Shown here: piece after piece, positions 33,429 to 44,761 of the stretch
How the letters are laid out: each line of letters starts with the position of its first letter
How positions within the stretch are numbered: the stretch's first letter is position 1
Notes under the pieces: model-generated
The model's input: the letters and a program-made list of their open reading frames with translations, nothing else
Database searches by the model: none
What the model was told of the DNA's origin: nothing
Assembly (NCBI GenBank): GCA_918807975.1
Contig: OU964920.1
Span: 1,438,501-1,502,500 of the forward strand
DNA from: Aplidium turbinatum
Lineage: Eukaryota; Chordata; Ascidiacea; Aplousobranchia; Polyclinidae
DNA length: 64,000 nt
Reading direction: 5' to 3'
Translations under genes and position numbers: made by a program

Positions 33429-36400
33429 ATGAAAGTTAAAATCACTTCCCCTTGTATGGCGATGCTGATTTACGAAGCAGCGAAGTCTGAGGGACAAACA
33501 GAAGGTTGTATTCAAGGAGAGATTGCTACAGAAATCACAAAAAATATAACAGATTCAGATGTTTCTACTGTAACTGAAGAAGTCTTATGTAAGTGTTTGA
33601 CAACACGAGAGCTTTTTAAACATCTCATATTGTGCTTCTGTCCATCTTGCGTAATCTGCTTGAGTTCTTCTCTGAACAATTAATTTTACCTCTCAAATAC
33701 TTGACCCATTGTGCTGTGTAATTTTTCAGTTATCAATGTGTATGAGCAAGTTGAGCAGTTTCTCAAACGTTTAGATTTGACCGTATTTTTGTTGTGCTAC
33801 TGTTTGATTCTTTAGTATTTCTTTTAAAATATTTCTCTTATGTATAGGCTTGAAAAGAGAAGTATGACTAGCCAAAAACATTCACTTATTGTTTTTTGTT
33901 TTTATGTTGTTAAATGTAGTATTGTTGCTGAGTTATTATTGTTTAAGTATATATAAAATTGTTATTAAGTTATTATTGGGCAGTGGTTGTTATTGTATTA
34001 AATTCTTGTTTTTTTAACTCATAGTTGTTCATTCTATTTGCCCATTGCATCTACCTAGTAGTTCTGCAAAAAACAACAATTTTGAAGACACCAAGATTTT
34101 TGGCTGGTTCAAGTTTTGCAGAAGACCATTACTACGCCTATCTGTTAGAGAAAAGGTAGGTACATTGTATTTGATGGACAGTGGACAGCGTGACTTCAAA
34201 GATCACACAGTGCTAAAACGTGCCACAATTAGTTCAAACTTCAATTTCACTTTAACCAGGCTATAGAATCTGTCACAACAAATTGATCTTTTTTATTAAT
34301 ATTGTAAAAAGCAATAGCAAAGTTATGCCTTGAACTGTTCACTTTTCTCAAATTTATTAAATCATTTGTAACTAGTTGAACTGATTTTAAGATGTGGTGA
34401 ACTCATTCATTCAGAGTTCGTAAAACAGGATTTGATTTTGTAATCTCACTGGTTGCAGTCTATACATCGTAAACTTGCAAGGGAGTTGAATGAAACAGAT
34501 CCTTCAACTCCATTAGTTTCAATACTGATGCATGAAAGATGGTCAGAAAGTCATTCCACTTATCTGTGGAAATTTGCTGCTTTCTGCCAGCAAGACAGGT
34601 CAGTTGAGTTTATTTGATTCTCAGCATTTTTAATGCAATCCACACACCTCTTCCATTTCTCAGCTGCTTAAATTCTGATCGGATTGTGTGGCACATTTTT
34701 TAAGCCAAAGTTTGTGTACAGTATGGATACAATATTGACTTAAGTGTTAAGCAAAGATTATGGCATAACTAAGGTTTATGCTCATTAGTGTGATTAGAGT
34801 AGATGTGCTAGCAGCAAGTCACTTGACCAATGACCACATCAACTTTCTTGTGTTAAACATCTGCTAGCTGAAGGTGCTATTACTATAGCAAAATTAATTC
34901 TTAATAAATATATACACTGAGAGATTGTTGTGCAATGTGCACATGCCAGCATTTGATGAATGCAAAATAGCAGTACCATGAGTTAAAGTACGATTAGAAC
35001 ATTGTGTAGGCTAATTTCTTTAATGACAGTGATATAAATTAAATTTTTACCTGCCTGTCATTACAGGTGGTTTCTTCCTTGCAAGGTAGAGGTGGTAAAT
35101 TTGAAGGCTAGCACCTGTGGAGCATACAAACCTTATCCATCTGTTAGCCAACGCCAAAGGTTACCTCAGGTCACAAGGACAATGACCTCTCTACATCACT
35201 CATTTTCTTCAACATCTAATTCATCTTTCAACATGGTTGGCACTGTCAGGTGTGTAATACTGGATTTTTACTCTAAAACAAGGCTTTGGCTGCACACAGA
35301 CCATGCATTGCTGCGCCATGGAAACCTTTGTTTTTATATTTGTGGCGCCTTGTAGTTGAAAACGCCTGCTCTCCACTTTTGTTTCAGACGAAAAAATTGT
35401 TAAATTGTGTGAGAAATCTTGAATCGTGGTTGTGATAATGTTGTAGTCTTGGATTGTATGACTTTGACCACCCCTATATGGGTTAACTTCCCCGTTCAAA
35501 TTTCATTTGGCCTGATCCCTAATTGTTTTGATTTTTTCAATAATAAACTTCACTTTTCTGCCATGCTAACGTTACAAAACCAGAGGGAAATTGCAACATG
35601 TTGTAATGCAAAGATAGAAATGGTTCCTTGATGCGAGATGTGGGACCTGAACATTTGAACCATCAGCCTGGTGTTTGATTGGGAATAACTTTGTCTTCAA
35701 AGTTTGTTTCATCCGATCAACCTCCAGCAGGATTTAAGTCATCGGTGCCTGATCAACAGCATCGCAATGCACGAAGCATGTTTGAGTGATTGCTTTCAAT
35801 TCACAGAGACACTGGCCTCGGTATTGTAAGAAGTTTGCACGACACAACCGCGAAGTTACATTCTATGGAGGTGGAATTGGAGTCAGCTTATCAAGAGCAA
35901 GAAAGGTTAAAAAAATCTTTACTGGATTTACAAAGTAAGCGAAATTGCTCTAGTACCATAAGCTAAGTATGTTTATTTTCCAATGCGTTTATTTCAAGTA
36001 CTTCACCATTCGTGTGATGGAAGGATGGGTGTGAAGCCTATACAATCTTCTAAACATATTTCTTGCCTCTAGAACAGCGGTGCCCAAAGTGCGCCCTCGG
36101 AAACACTATCTGCTGCCCCCGTCTGGGCTCTACAATCTTAAAGCTTAGGCCGAATTTTAAGGAAAAATGAATGAAAATATTAATGCCGCGACTCGCGATA
36201 TGCGGCATGTGGCTAAAAACAACTTTGGGCACCCCTGCTCTAGATGATTTAAGTGTTTCATTGTCACATCGTTGAAGACGGAGAGGACTGCTCGTAAACA
36301 GCGACTCGGTGTGTTTGGACTCATTGTAGGTCTAAATGCTAAATGTATTTACAAAAATATAGGGAATAGGGATCCAGTAGTTATGAGAAGCACGGTTTGG

Positions 36401-36939
36401 GTGAAATAAACTGTGAACGACTAAGTTTGTTAAGATGCAAATGTGTGCTTATCGTAATTCTTTTTCCACCAGACCTCCAAAGAGAAGAAGCAATCGATGG
36501 AAGCAACAGGCCTTCTGACAGAGTTTATTACGCGAACGAAAGCGACGATACCGATACTTCCGACTCCAGCGAAAGTGGCGAGTATTATGGACTCGAGAAC
36601 ACAAACGAACTCCTTCAAGGCCTTAAAGGGACGAGCAACATCTTTCAAAAAAGTTCTCCTGATCATTTTAAAGAAGTTCATATCAACAAATCCCCCTTAG
36701 ATAACGCGCCGATTGATCAGGGGGTGTCAGCTGCGGTGAATGCCGACAACGACCCCCCTCCTCCTTATGACCCCTTTGATAGTTTGGTCGATCTCGCCAA
36801 GGCCGGCTTAAAAAAAGCCGAAGTTGTAGAACGGCCCGGGTGCAGCAGGAGTGACGCTGAGTTGCTTGCCGAGTACAACGACGAGAGGCCGTGGCGGGAA
36901 AAGACACGATCTGGGAGACTAAAGAGTGATAGGAAATGA
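33429..36939 (+). CDS. ABRAXAS2: ABRAXAS2-like BRISC complex scaffold, complete (6 coding exons)
   Basis: Scaffold of the BRISC deubiquitinase, which removes K63-linked ubiquitin with BRCC36. Exons: 33429-33588, 34025-34155, 34459-34598, 35067-35249, 35807-35934, 36473-36939. Donors and acceptors are canonical and phases 1, 0, 2, 2, 1 match at every junction, giving 402 residues (human 415). Residues 1 to about 200 form the catalytically dead MPN domain: EGQTEGCIQGEI, KNITDSDV, KIFGWFKFCRRPLLRLSVRE, STYLWKFAAFCQQDRWFLP. About 205-245 is a coiled coil (TTAKLHSMEVELESAYQEQE). The tail has an acidic DDTDTSDSSESGEYYGLE block and a DPPPPYDPFD motif, both matching ABRAXAS2 rather than ABRAXAS1. The vertebrate ABRAXAS1 C-terminal SPTF phospho-motif is absent. 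Intron 1 carries an R1 repeat and intron 5 a small hAT. The least certain junction is exon 1 to exon 2. Confidence 0.9.
33620..33935 (+). repeat. Interspersed repeat, family R1 (copy 2), in intron 1
   Basis: Matches the reverse of 22372-22690 across most of its length and 61203-61390 in part (CAGTTTCTCAAACGTTTAGA, GGCTTGAAAAG). It begins about 30 bp after the exon 1 splice donor. A frame reading through it is not coding. Confidence 0.75.
36075..36237. mobile_element. Small hAT element in ABRAXAS2-like intron 5, 163 bp
   Basis: The ends are CAGCGGTGCCCAAAGT and, inverted, CAGGGGTGCCCAAAGT. The flanks CTCTAGAA (36067-36074) and CTCTAGAT (36238-36245) differ at one base. Confidence 0.87.
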
Positions 36940-37332
36940 CAATCTCCGGTCCGTATCGTAAGTGCTTGGAGATCACTCGGTAGCTACGCTTGTTGTATTA
37001 TTGATTATATCATCAAGCGATTTAACAGAATATTTTAACACAGCCATCTTCAGTTTTCTTTAGTCGCTCCCACACATTGTTGTTCACTCGATGTTCTGTC
37101 TGACGGCCGTTTCAATTCTCCATTTCCATAGCGACACAGTTCTCTTTTGTCTCCAACAAAATGGAAGTGGCATTCCATGGGTTTCTGGCCGCAGTTCAGT
37201 TTGTCATGGTGGAAATCCTTTCGAATCAGTAAAAAAACAGACAGACTGATCACGGCGTTTCAAATGTTTTACTGATGTTTTGCGCTATCCGATTAAAATT
37301 TTCTTCTGCAAAACCAACAGAATTACATTTCA

Positions 37333-37338
37333 AATAAA
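37333..37338 (+). promoter_or_regulatory. Probable polyadenylation signal of the ABRAXAS2-like gene
   Basis: AATAAA about 390 bases after the stop codon and before the next transposon. No better-placed hexamer was noticed in between. Position is the only evidence. Confidence 0.45.
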
Positions 37339-37427
37339 GCTTTCTTGTTCCTGGAATTGATAAACTAATGCTAATAATGTGACTTGTTTTTATATAGCGC
37401 TGTGTTCATCGCAGAATGTGTTGCTCC

Positions 37428-38715
37428 CAGGGCTGGGGAGCCACTGCAAAAAAGCATAGGCTCCGGCTCCAGCTCCGGAGCTATCAAGCATTCATCCACT
37501 AGCTCCGGCTCCGGAGCTATAAATTTTTAAACAGCGGCTCCGGCTCCATGCTCCGGCTCCGGCTCCATACTTTATCCGACTTATTCTTTTAAGCGGTATT
37601 CGCTTAACCGATGTTTTTACTTTACAGTGCCGGCAAAAAAAATCTTTACATTCAGTCGGCAAAAAAAAAACTTTACATGTAAAATCTGCAGAAGTTCTTG
37701 GCTTACTGTTCCCGCCAAAAGCATTGCGTCACAAAAATGCTTATAGTTACATCATTAGCTACTCTCCGGCATCACTTCGCCGTAAAGCCATTGCTCTGCG
37801 TGCGTAGTGTTGCTTTCCAGCTTCGTGAATAGTAAGGGGGGTGAAATCGCACAATATTTTTTATTTTCTCAAAGTTTTGAGGTCTTGCAAAAAAAATTTC
37901 AAAAACTAAAATGGGTTGAAAGAAGAAGCAAATGGAAGAAAAACCTCGTGCCTTGACTTTGTTAGAGAAGATAGATTCTTTGATTGCTGTAGCCAGAGAT
38001 ATTGGGGTCTCAAGAGAGGCAACTTATCAATTAAAAAGGTGAAATATTCACTCATTGCAAAGATTTTGGTGATACATTGCCTCTCTGAAGACCCAAATAT
38101 ATCTGGCTACAGCAATCACAGAATCTTCCTTCTTTCACAAAGTCAAGGCACGAGGTTTTTCTTCCATTTGCTTCTTCTTTCAACCCATTTTAGTTTTTGA
38201 AAAAAAATTTGCAAGACCTCGAAACTTTAAGAAAATGAAAAATTTTGTGCGATTTCACCCCCTTACTATTCACGAAGCTGGAAAGCAACACTACGCACGC
38301 AGAGCAATGGCTTTACGGCGAAGTGTTGCCAGAGAGTAGCTAATGATGTAACTATAAGCGTTTTTGTGACGCAATGCTTTTGGCGAGAACAGTAAGCTAA
38401 GAACTTCTGCAGATTTTACATGTAAAGTTTTTTTTGCCGACTGAATGTAAAGATTTTTTTTGCCGGCACTGTACATCAGATTGGATTTGGTTTGGGATTT
38501 CAGGTTTTGATTCAAATAAACGATTGATACGTTTAAGCTGTAGTGTATACTATTAACCAATTTCGTCTGTATTCAATACTGGAGCTGGAGCTGATAAATA
38601 TTTTGTAGCTTCAGCTCCGGCTCCACAAGAAATGTTTAAAAAGGCTCCAGCTCCGGAGAAAATGCTTGGCTCCAACGCTCCAGGCTCCAGCTCCGGCTCC
38701 AGCTCCCCAGCCCTG
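37428..38715. mobile_element. hAT element, 1288 bp, GCTCCGGCTCC subrepeats
   Basis: GTTGCTCC repeats exactly at 37420-37427 and 38716-38723. The ends are CAGGGCTGGGGAGC on both sides, followed by many GGCTCC/GGAGCC units. Just inside lie pieces of the subterminal region of the 11450-13105 hAT. The mariner-type palindrome 37625-38471 sits in the centre. Confidence 0.92.
37625..38471. mobile_element. Palindromic mariner-type element, 847 bp
   Basis: TA at 37623-37624 and 38472-38473. Both ends read CAGTGCCGGCAAAAAAAATC. The whole element is nearly one palindrome, with arms of about 410 bp (37625-38040 and 38060-38471). The left arm encodes, at 37932-38042, a 36-residue frame, MEEKPRALTLLEKIDSLI followed by ARDIGVSREATYQLKR, which resembles the N-terminal helix-turn-helix of Tc1/mariner/pogo transposases. 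The right arm has the same region inverted and less intact. Confidence 0.87.
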
Positions 38716-38723
38716 GTTGCTCC

Positions 38724-39239
38724 ACAGCGCTTTACAAAACTCAATTACGTTTGCGCACTATTCGCTTTGAGGATGCGCATTGAAATGGAGGGCGAAACGT
38801 CGGTAAAACAAATGAAATTCGTAGTTGTTTGTGTTTCACTTGTACCTGGTATGCGCCATTTAACATAATTATTTCATGATCCAAAATGAAGCATCGCTAA
38901 AAGCAATCTTTGGAAAGATTTTTCCAAGATGTTAAACTGGTTCGCACACTGCTTGTTTCGTCGTTGCTGCAAAAGCTCATTGCCAGAAAGATACTTGGAA
39001 TTCGTGCAGATTCTTGCATTTAACAAGCTATTTCCATTCAGGAATCCTTAGAACACAAGCGTGTTTTATTATGAGATCACATTGTTTGGTTTGCTTTATC
39101 TTTTTCCTTTACTGCAGTTTTGTTCTTTGATCGTTTTTGCTTTTTATTTCCAGCACATCACATAACTTTTATTTGAGAGTTCACTTAAGGTCGTTGATTA
39201 TTATTTAACAAGCGCAACTGCAATAAATTACCAGCGTGC
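38724..39239. other. Intergenic, no feature recognised
   Basis: No gene or repeat seen in about 500 bp between two hAT elements. Confidence 0.4.
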
Positions 39240-39247
39240 TTCTAAAC

Positions 39248-40243
39248 CAGAGGTGACGAACCTGCGGCCCGCGGGCCGCATGCGGCCCGTCAAAGAATTT
39301 TGTGCGGCCCGCAAAACAATTTGACAATCGCTCATGCATTAAAGACAAAAGACATCTCAAAGCTGTTTTGATGAGGATGATGATGTTCGCCCTTTGTTTC
39401 CGAAGATGGTCAATGAGACTGAGATCAAACTTTTTTAGTGTGGGCTTTGGTCAGTGAAGGCTACATGAGTGCGGAGATGGCTGATGAGGCCTATCTGTGC
39501 GGTGAAGCTTCTACTGCAGGATGGACATTGGAAGGATGGTTGGCTAGGACCAGGGTTGTTTGATTTATGCCTTTACTAGTACACCTTTCTTTTGCTACAG
39601 GTCGAGGCTGACAGATGAAAATTCTAGTGTGCACTTGAGAGTTGCCACATCGTCTGTTTGACTTAATATTGAACGCTCAGTCAAGCAAAAAAGTTTCCAA
39701 AAATCCCACTTAGCAAAAAAAATTAATGCTTCAATGTTATTTTTCAATATTTTATGCTTCAATGCTACATTAAATAGCTTTAGCTGTACGATTCGCATGG
39801 GCTTTTGTTTGTGGTTTAAAAAAGAAATTTCATTAACTGATTTGTTGTTTCGGAGCATAATGGTCGAAACATTTAGTCAACTTGAGCAAAAAGGATAGAG
39901 CCAAACAAAAAAGAAATCATACTCATATGAAAGCGAAAGCTTAAACTTGAAAATTAAACTTAGAAAAACAAACTATCTTCAGTGCAAATACTGTTGCTCT
40001 ATCTTTTTTGCTCAAGTTAATTTGTTTTTATTTTTACTGTTGTATGTTTCGATTCTGCGTAAGATAATTTCAACTGTGTGGGTTTTATTACTTTCATTTG
40101 TCGTTTGCTACTTTTCATAAATAATATCTTGAGTTGCTTCTAAAACATTTCATAGTAGGTTATGATTAAAAAGTTGTGTGGCCCGATAAGTCATGTGTAA
40201 TTGACAAAGTGGCCCGCGACCGCAAAAAGGTTCGTCACCCCTG
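39248..40243. mobile_element. Charlie-like hAT element, 996 bp
   Basis: TTCTAAAC repeats exactly at 39240-39247 and 40244-40251. The ends are CAGAGGTGACGAACCTGCGG and, inverted, CAGGGGTGACGAACC, followed by GGCCCGC strings typical of Charlie-like hATs. No intact transposase. Confidence 0.9.
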
Positions 40244-40251
40244 TTCTAAAC

Positions 40252-41339
40252 TATGACTGAAAAGATGAAATAACATTAACAGTTTATAACTAAGAAAAGA
40301 ACGGAATACTTCCATAGTTGAAAATGACTCATTTCCCCTTCTCCCATATGATGTTTGTCATCAGTTTGGTTCACATAATGCAGCAACCTCCCAATGGTGA
40401 CAGATAAAAAGTTGATCATTTGCGCAGAATAATAGTGAATCACACTCACTATTCATTTGTTTTTACGTAACACTTATGAGTGCACAGAATGAGCTTATTA
40501 CAAAATAATCGTTTCATTCTGGTGTAAGAAGCAACCTGTTCTTTGCATGGGTTTTCTTATAGGCGAGAAACTCAAATTTTCTTGCTGCAGTCAATACTTT
40601 ATATTCGATTCGATGAAACGTTGGCTAATATATTTGTGCTGCATTGATTTAAGGCAACAATTCATGTACCAGCATGGCTGACATCTAACATAACTTCATA
40701 GATTACTTTTTTATTTTATGCAATATTTCAGAGTCTTTCGTATTAAAGCTTATTACAACAACTTTCATACATGGATCGTTTGCAAAACGTGGTGACAGCT
40801 TGCCAGTGTGGCAACTTGATTGGAATGTTCCATCCAAAGAATTACCTGCAGTTCTGTGTTGATTCCACAGCTCGCTTCTCCTGCACGGCACTCGTGAATA
40901 ATTTAAAAGCCACTAGATAGAGCAAGAAAGCCAATTTCCAGAACCATTCTCCTTTTTGCGTGTTACCGGATGCTGCTGATTATGACGGTCTTCCACGTCA
41001 CGAAAAAGACGTGTTGGTTGACTTCCGTTGTTTCAATTGTCTGCAGACACCGGTTTGGTCCGATTGCTGAGGTTGCCAGAAAACCGTGTGATCAAAAAAG
41101 CTGGCATAAGCTATCACGCGATTGCGCTCTAGAGCAGCTGCAACTTTTGTGCCAAGGTTCAAAACAGCTTCTGAGGCATATCACAACTACAAAAATATGG
41201 TAGCCCACTTTAATTTAACATATGCAGACGTTTTTTTCGTATCCAGGCTAAGTTGGACCGAAAAGCAATCTTCGTGTCCACCTTCAAGCATATCCTTGAG
41301 TGACTTATTTTTCAAAGACACAGTGCCGTGCTCTTGATT
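40252..41339. other. Intergenic; possible decayed hairpin near 41010-41090
   Basis: No gene. A TTGTTTCAATTGTCTGCAGA string near 41028 resembles the core of the CCAG-CAGCAAA hairpin MITE family, suggesting an old copy. Confidence 0.35.
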
Positions 41340-41411
41340 GAAATTTTATTCTCGGACTGGGAAAGCTTCTTTGAGAGCTTAGTCTGGCCAGTTTCGCATA
41401 CTTGCAGAGGC
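41340..41411 (-). repeat. SINE family 1, 3' fragment
   Basis: TTCTCGGACTGGGAAAGCTT, then AGTTTCGCATACTTGCAGAG, matches the tail of the SINE copies at 41770 and 59211. Confidence 0.75.
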
Positions 41412-41769
41412 TTTGAACCTGTTTGTTTGCGTTATATTTTTTGTTGCCGTTCTAGCTACAGACATATATCTACTACATAAATAACTATCCAGGCAAGTTT
41501 TAAACCTTGTGAGGTTTTCCCTCTTTTTCTGTTCACTGACGTGCTGGTATTAGAGATATCGTGCAGAGATACTACTAGCTACAATACAATAGCTAGTACT
41601 GTATGTAGTAGGCTACTTTTGTTTCGTGGACGCGTTGATAAAAAGTAAAATGATTGATTATGATTAAACTAAATGTAGATGAGTTGCAATGCATGAACTA
41701 TCAAAGTAGTCTCCATACTGGTGTTGGTCGCTTTAAACACAACAGGCTTCACAGAGGTATGTTGGTTGG

Positions 41770-42063
41770 TTTTGAATCTTTATCCTCGGACTGACAAAGC
41801 CTTGATTGGTTATTCCTGGTAGTTTCGCATACTTGTAGACAATGCAGAGGCTCTTGACACAGGGCCGGTTACCGAGATTGACGTTTCCGATTGTTGAAGT
41901 GTTGTTGCTGGTGGAATTCCATCCATTAAATGCCGCTAAATGGAAAGCAGTCCTTAGAATGCGTTGCTCAAGCGCTCACCCCGAGAGTCAAACCAGCGTC
42001 GCTTGATCTTGAAGCTTTTTCGTTCACGAAGCCACGCGCTAACCACCTAGGCTATCGGGGCGG
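41770..42063 (-). repeat. tRNA-derived SINE, family 1, near full length
   Basis: Read on the minus strand it starts CCGCCCCGATAGCCTAGGTG, an A-box-like region, then a B-box-like GGTTTGACTCTCGGGG, then the shared body and a tail ending near TCCGAGGATAAAG. It matches 59211-59490 throughout. Confidence 0.87.
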
Positions 42064-42119
42064 ACTATGTGTATTGTGTAACCTACCGGCATGACGTGAA
42101 CCTCGAACACCACATCATC

Positions 42120-42551
42120 CAGTGGCGTAGCCAAGGGGGGGGGGGGGGGTTTGGGGGTTACAACCCCCCCTTTGGCACGCGTATGACGTCACGATATTAA
42201 GAATAATGCTTTCAGTCTAAAAAAAAATTGACTAATTTTAAACAAAATTGCATTAAAAGAGCGAGTTTTGCCAATACCAAACATCTCAGCCAGGAATTAG
42301 CAACAAGAAAACACGGAGACTAAGCTTTATTTCCGAAAAATGCCGAAGAAAACATGATCTTATCCTTTTGCTATGCTACCGGACAGCACCATTTTACAGG
42401 AATATTCGTACCCACATTTTTGTTGAAAATGCTCTCAGAATGCACCAAATTCAAAGTAATTTTTCAAAATTTTCTGGGGGAGGCCCCCCAGACCCCCCGC
42501 CGCTGGGTGGTCAAACCCCCCCCCCTTTCAAAATTCCTGCCTACGCTACTG
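42120..42551. mobile_element. hAT element, 432 bp (CAGTGGCGTAGCC)
   Basis: ACATCATC repeats exactly at 42112-42119 and 42552-42559. The ends are CAGTGGCGTAGCC and, inverted, CAGTAGCGTAGGC, with G-runs and C-runs just inside. Confidence 0.9.
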
Positions 42552-42559
42552 ACATCATC

Positions 42560-44752
42560 CATCATTTTTCGACCAACAGGAAATTTGAACCTTACGCTGT
42601 GACAACATACTAGCAACAACAATTAAAGAGCGTTATCTACATTGTTTGTTCATCATCACTTGACGCGACAAATGAATCAGACGGTGGCTACCTGTCCATC
42701 CGCAGTTTCAAACTTCTCCTACCATGTATGCCTGTACCTAAGTTCTTTATTTGGTTTCAGAAAATCACGCTCTTTGGAATGAAACGAATCAGACATAACA
42801 ATCGAATCCAGCTTTGTAAGTCAGGAGACCGCAAGCAAAGATTGTTTTCATGTGAGGGCGCATTTCAAAAATTTTTCATTGCGGGTGCAACTCCATGCTG
42901 TTTGCTCAGATTAGAGCAAGTCTTAATCGACCAAGAGTCTGCGATGCACATACTGTATTAGTACGTATTGTAAAAAGTTTAAAAACATAATAACAATACA
43001 CTGATTTATGCAGGCAAGTAACCAAAATTGCATAAAAGTGAAAATTCGTGATATAAAAAGTCTATGTCTCTATCTATACTCGTGATATAAAAATGTTTAT
43101 AAATAGTTTCCTAGCTCTTTCGCGCTTAGGGTTTTCCCGCAGTATAGAGAAACACAGACGATTCTGCCGCGATTCTTTGAAGGGTTTGATTTCAGATACA
43201 ACGTCTTAGAAGCTAAAAATTTTCCCGAATCCAAATGTTTGCCCCCAACGATCTTGATTTGCCCTATCTAGCGACACGCATCTTAAAAGGGTTCAGTAAA
43301 TTTCTAGATGTTTTATTACAAAACTAACAAAGCTTTGTGTTACGCATCAACGAATTGCACTTTAAAATGATGCTGGGCGCGCAGGGGTTGGATTAGAAGA
43401 AAGCAAAGCAAATTAATACTCGTGAGTACGATCTACCTTCGACCAGCAGTTTTCTAGTCACTTGTAACATACCTATTAAAGAACAATTTTAAAATACAAC
43501 TTGGCGATGTACAAGACAACTCGTGCTGAAGACAAACAAACAAATACAATTGTTGTGATAGTAGAAAGCTGGTGGGTGTGTCAGTGTTCATACTTTCGGG
43601 CTTGAGAGGGAACATTCGATTAAACTTGACATTTTTAACAAAGAGTAACGCTTTAATATCTCATACTAATAGCTTGTAAATTACTGAAATATATTCAAAA
43701 TTTTTTGAAAGGAAGACAATGGGACATGACCCCTTGCGTAAGTCATTGCTTCCAGGTGTCATCTGCAGCAGTATTTTTAAAATATGGCTATGTAAATGTA
43801 AACCCATAGCAGGCTAGGTAAGCCATTTGAAGTCGGTCACGAATGTCACATATCAGGCCAAATCTTTCACGCTGCAATGTTCTACATAAAGTTGTTTAAA
43901 GTAAACTATCGTCCAGTTGTTTGTATTTAATTCAATGCCAAAAAGATTGTAGGATCTCAATTAGATTACAAGGAGGTTTCAAAGGTCCACTAATGGTCAG
44001 GTGAAGGCCCGGAAAAGCCTTGAACAGAGCTATTTGGCTATTTTCCGCTTGGCTGAGCTAAGTTTAAGTTGGGAGGGAAAGTTGATATTTTAAGTGTTCA
44101 ACAAAAGTGAGGTCATAGTTTAAATTCCCCCAATCCACCTTTGAAACAAACCTAGATAGGCTATTGCACGGTATTTCTAATGGCTCTTGACAAAAGCTAA
44201 CATTATATCATAAGCTACTGATACAACATTGTTATACGCCTTCTACCGAACAGTAAGAACAGGTAAAAAATAGTTTCTGTTGCTTACAAAAAATAAAACA
44301 CAAGAAAAAATTACACGTTGCAGAGCAAAATTCATGAAAGTGCTTGTTGATAAAGAACAATAGTACTCGGAAATATGAAACATTTGAACATATTTCGCAA
44401 ACAACCTGAGGCAAAACGCAGAAGGAGACATTAAAACGACAATAGAAAACGCAATAAAATTTAATACCAGTTTGAAAATGCAGAAAGTCAACAATTTCTT
44501 GTTTACATGGGGCTTATAAAGTGTTTCTCTTAACGAGGCCTTTTCAGCATGTGTCTGGTAAAGTACACTAAGTTTTCAACAATGGAATGAAATAAAGCTG
44601 TTTAAAAAGCAGAAACTATTCTAAGCCTTTAAACTAGCACACAACCAAGAAAACATAAAACAAGTGGCATGACTCAGACTAGGAAGTAACGGGCGAAAAT
44701 GAGTCATCCAATTATGACAACACAATTGAGTTTAAACCACCCGGATGAAGTG
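42560..44752. other. Intergenic, no gene seen
   Basis: About 2.2 kb downstream of the NAD kinase gene. No conserved reading frame, RNA gene or bounded repeat was recognised. Confidence 0.4.
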
Positions 44753-44758
44753 TTTATT
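44753..44758 (-). promoter_or_regulatory. Possible polyadenylation signal of NAD kinase
   Basis: AATAAA on the minus strand begins three bases after the NAD kinase stop codon (44762-44764). If used, the 3' UTR would be very short; a more distal signal cannot be excluded. Confidence 0.4.
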
Positions 44759-44761
44759 CAA

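Noticed and set aside
33733-33814. Candidate ABRAXAS2-like exon reading FINVYEQVEQFLKRLDL
   Set aside because: It lies wholly within the R1 repeat, whose other copies share the sequence, and exon 34025-34155 joins exon 1 in phase with better acceptor sequence.
37921-38200. Two opposed small genes encoding helix-turn-helix peptides
   Set aside because: They are the two arms of one palindromic transposon, not host genes.
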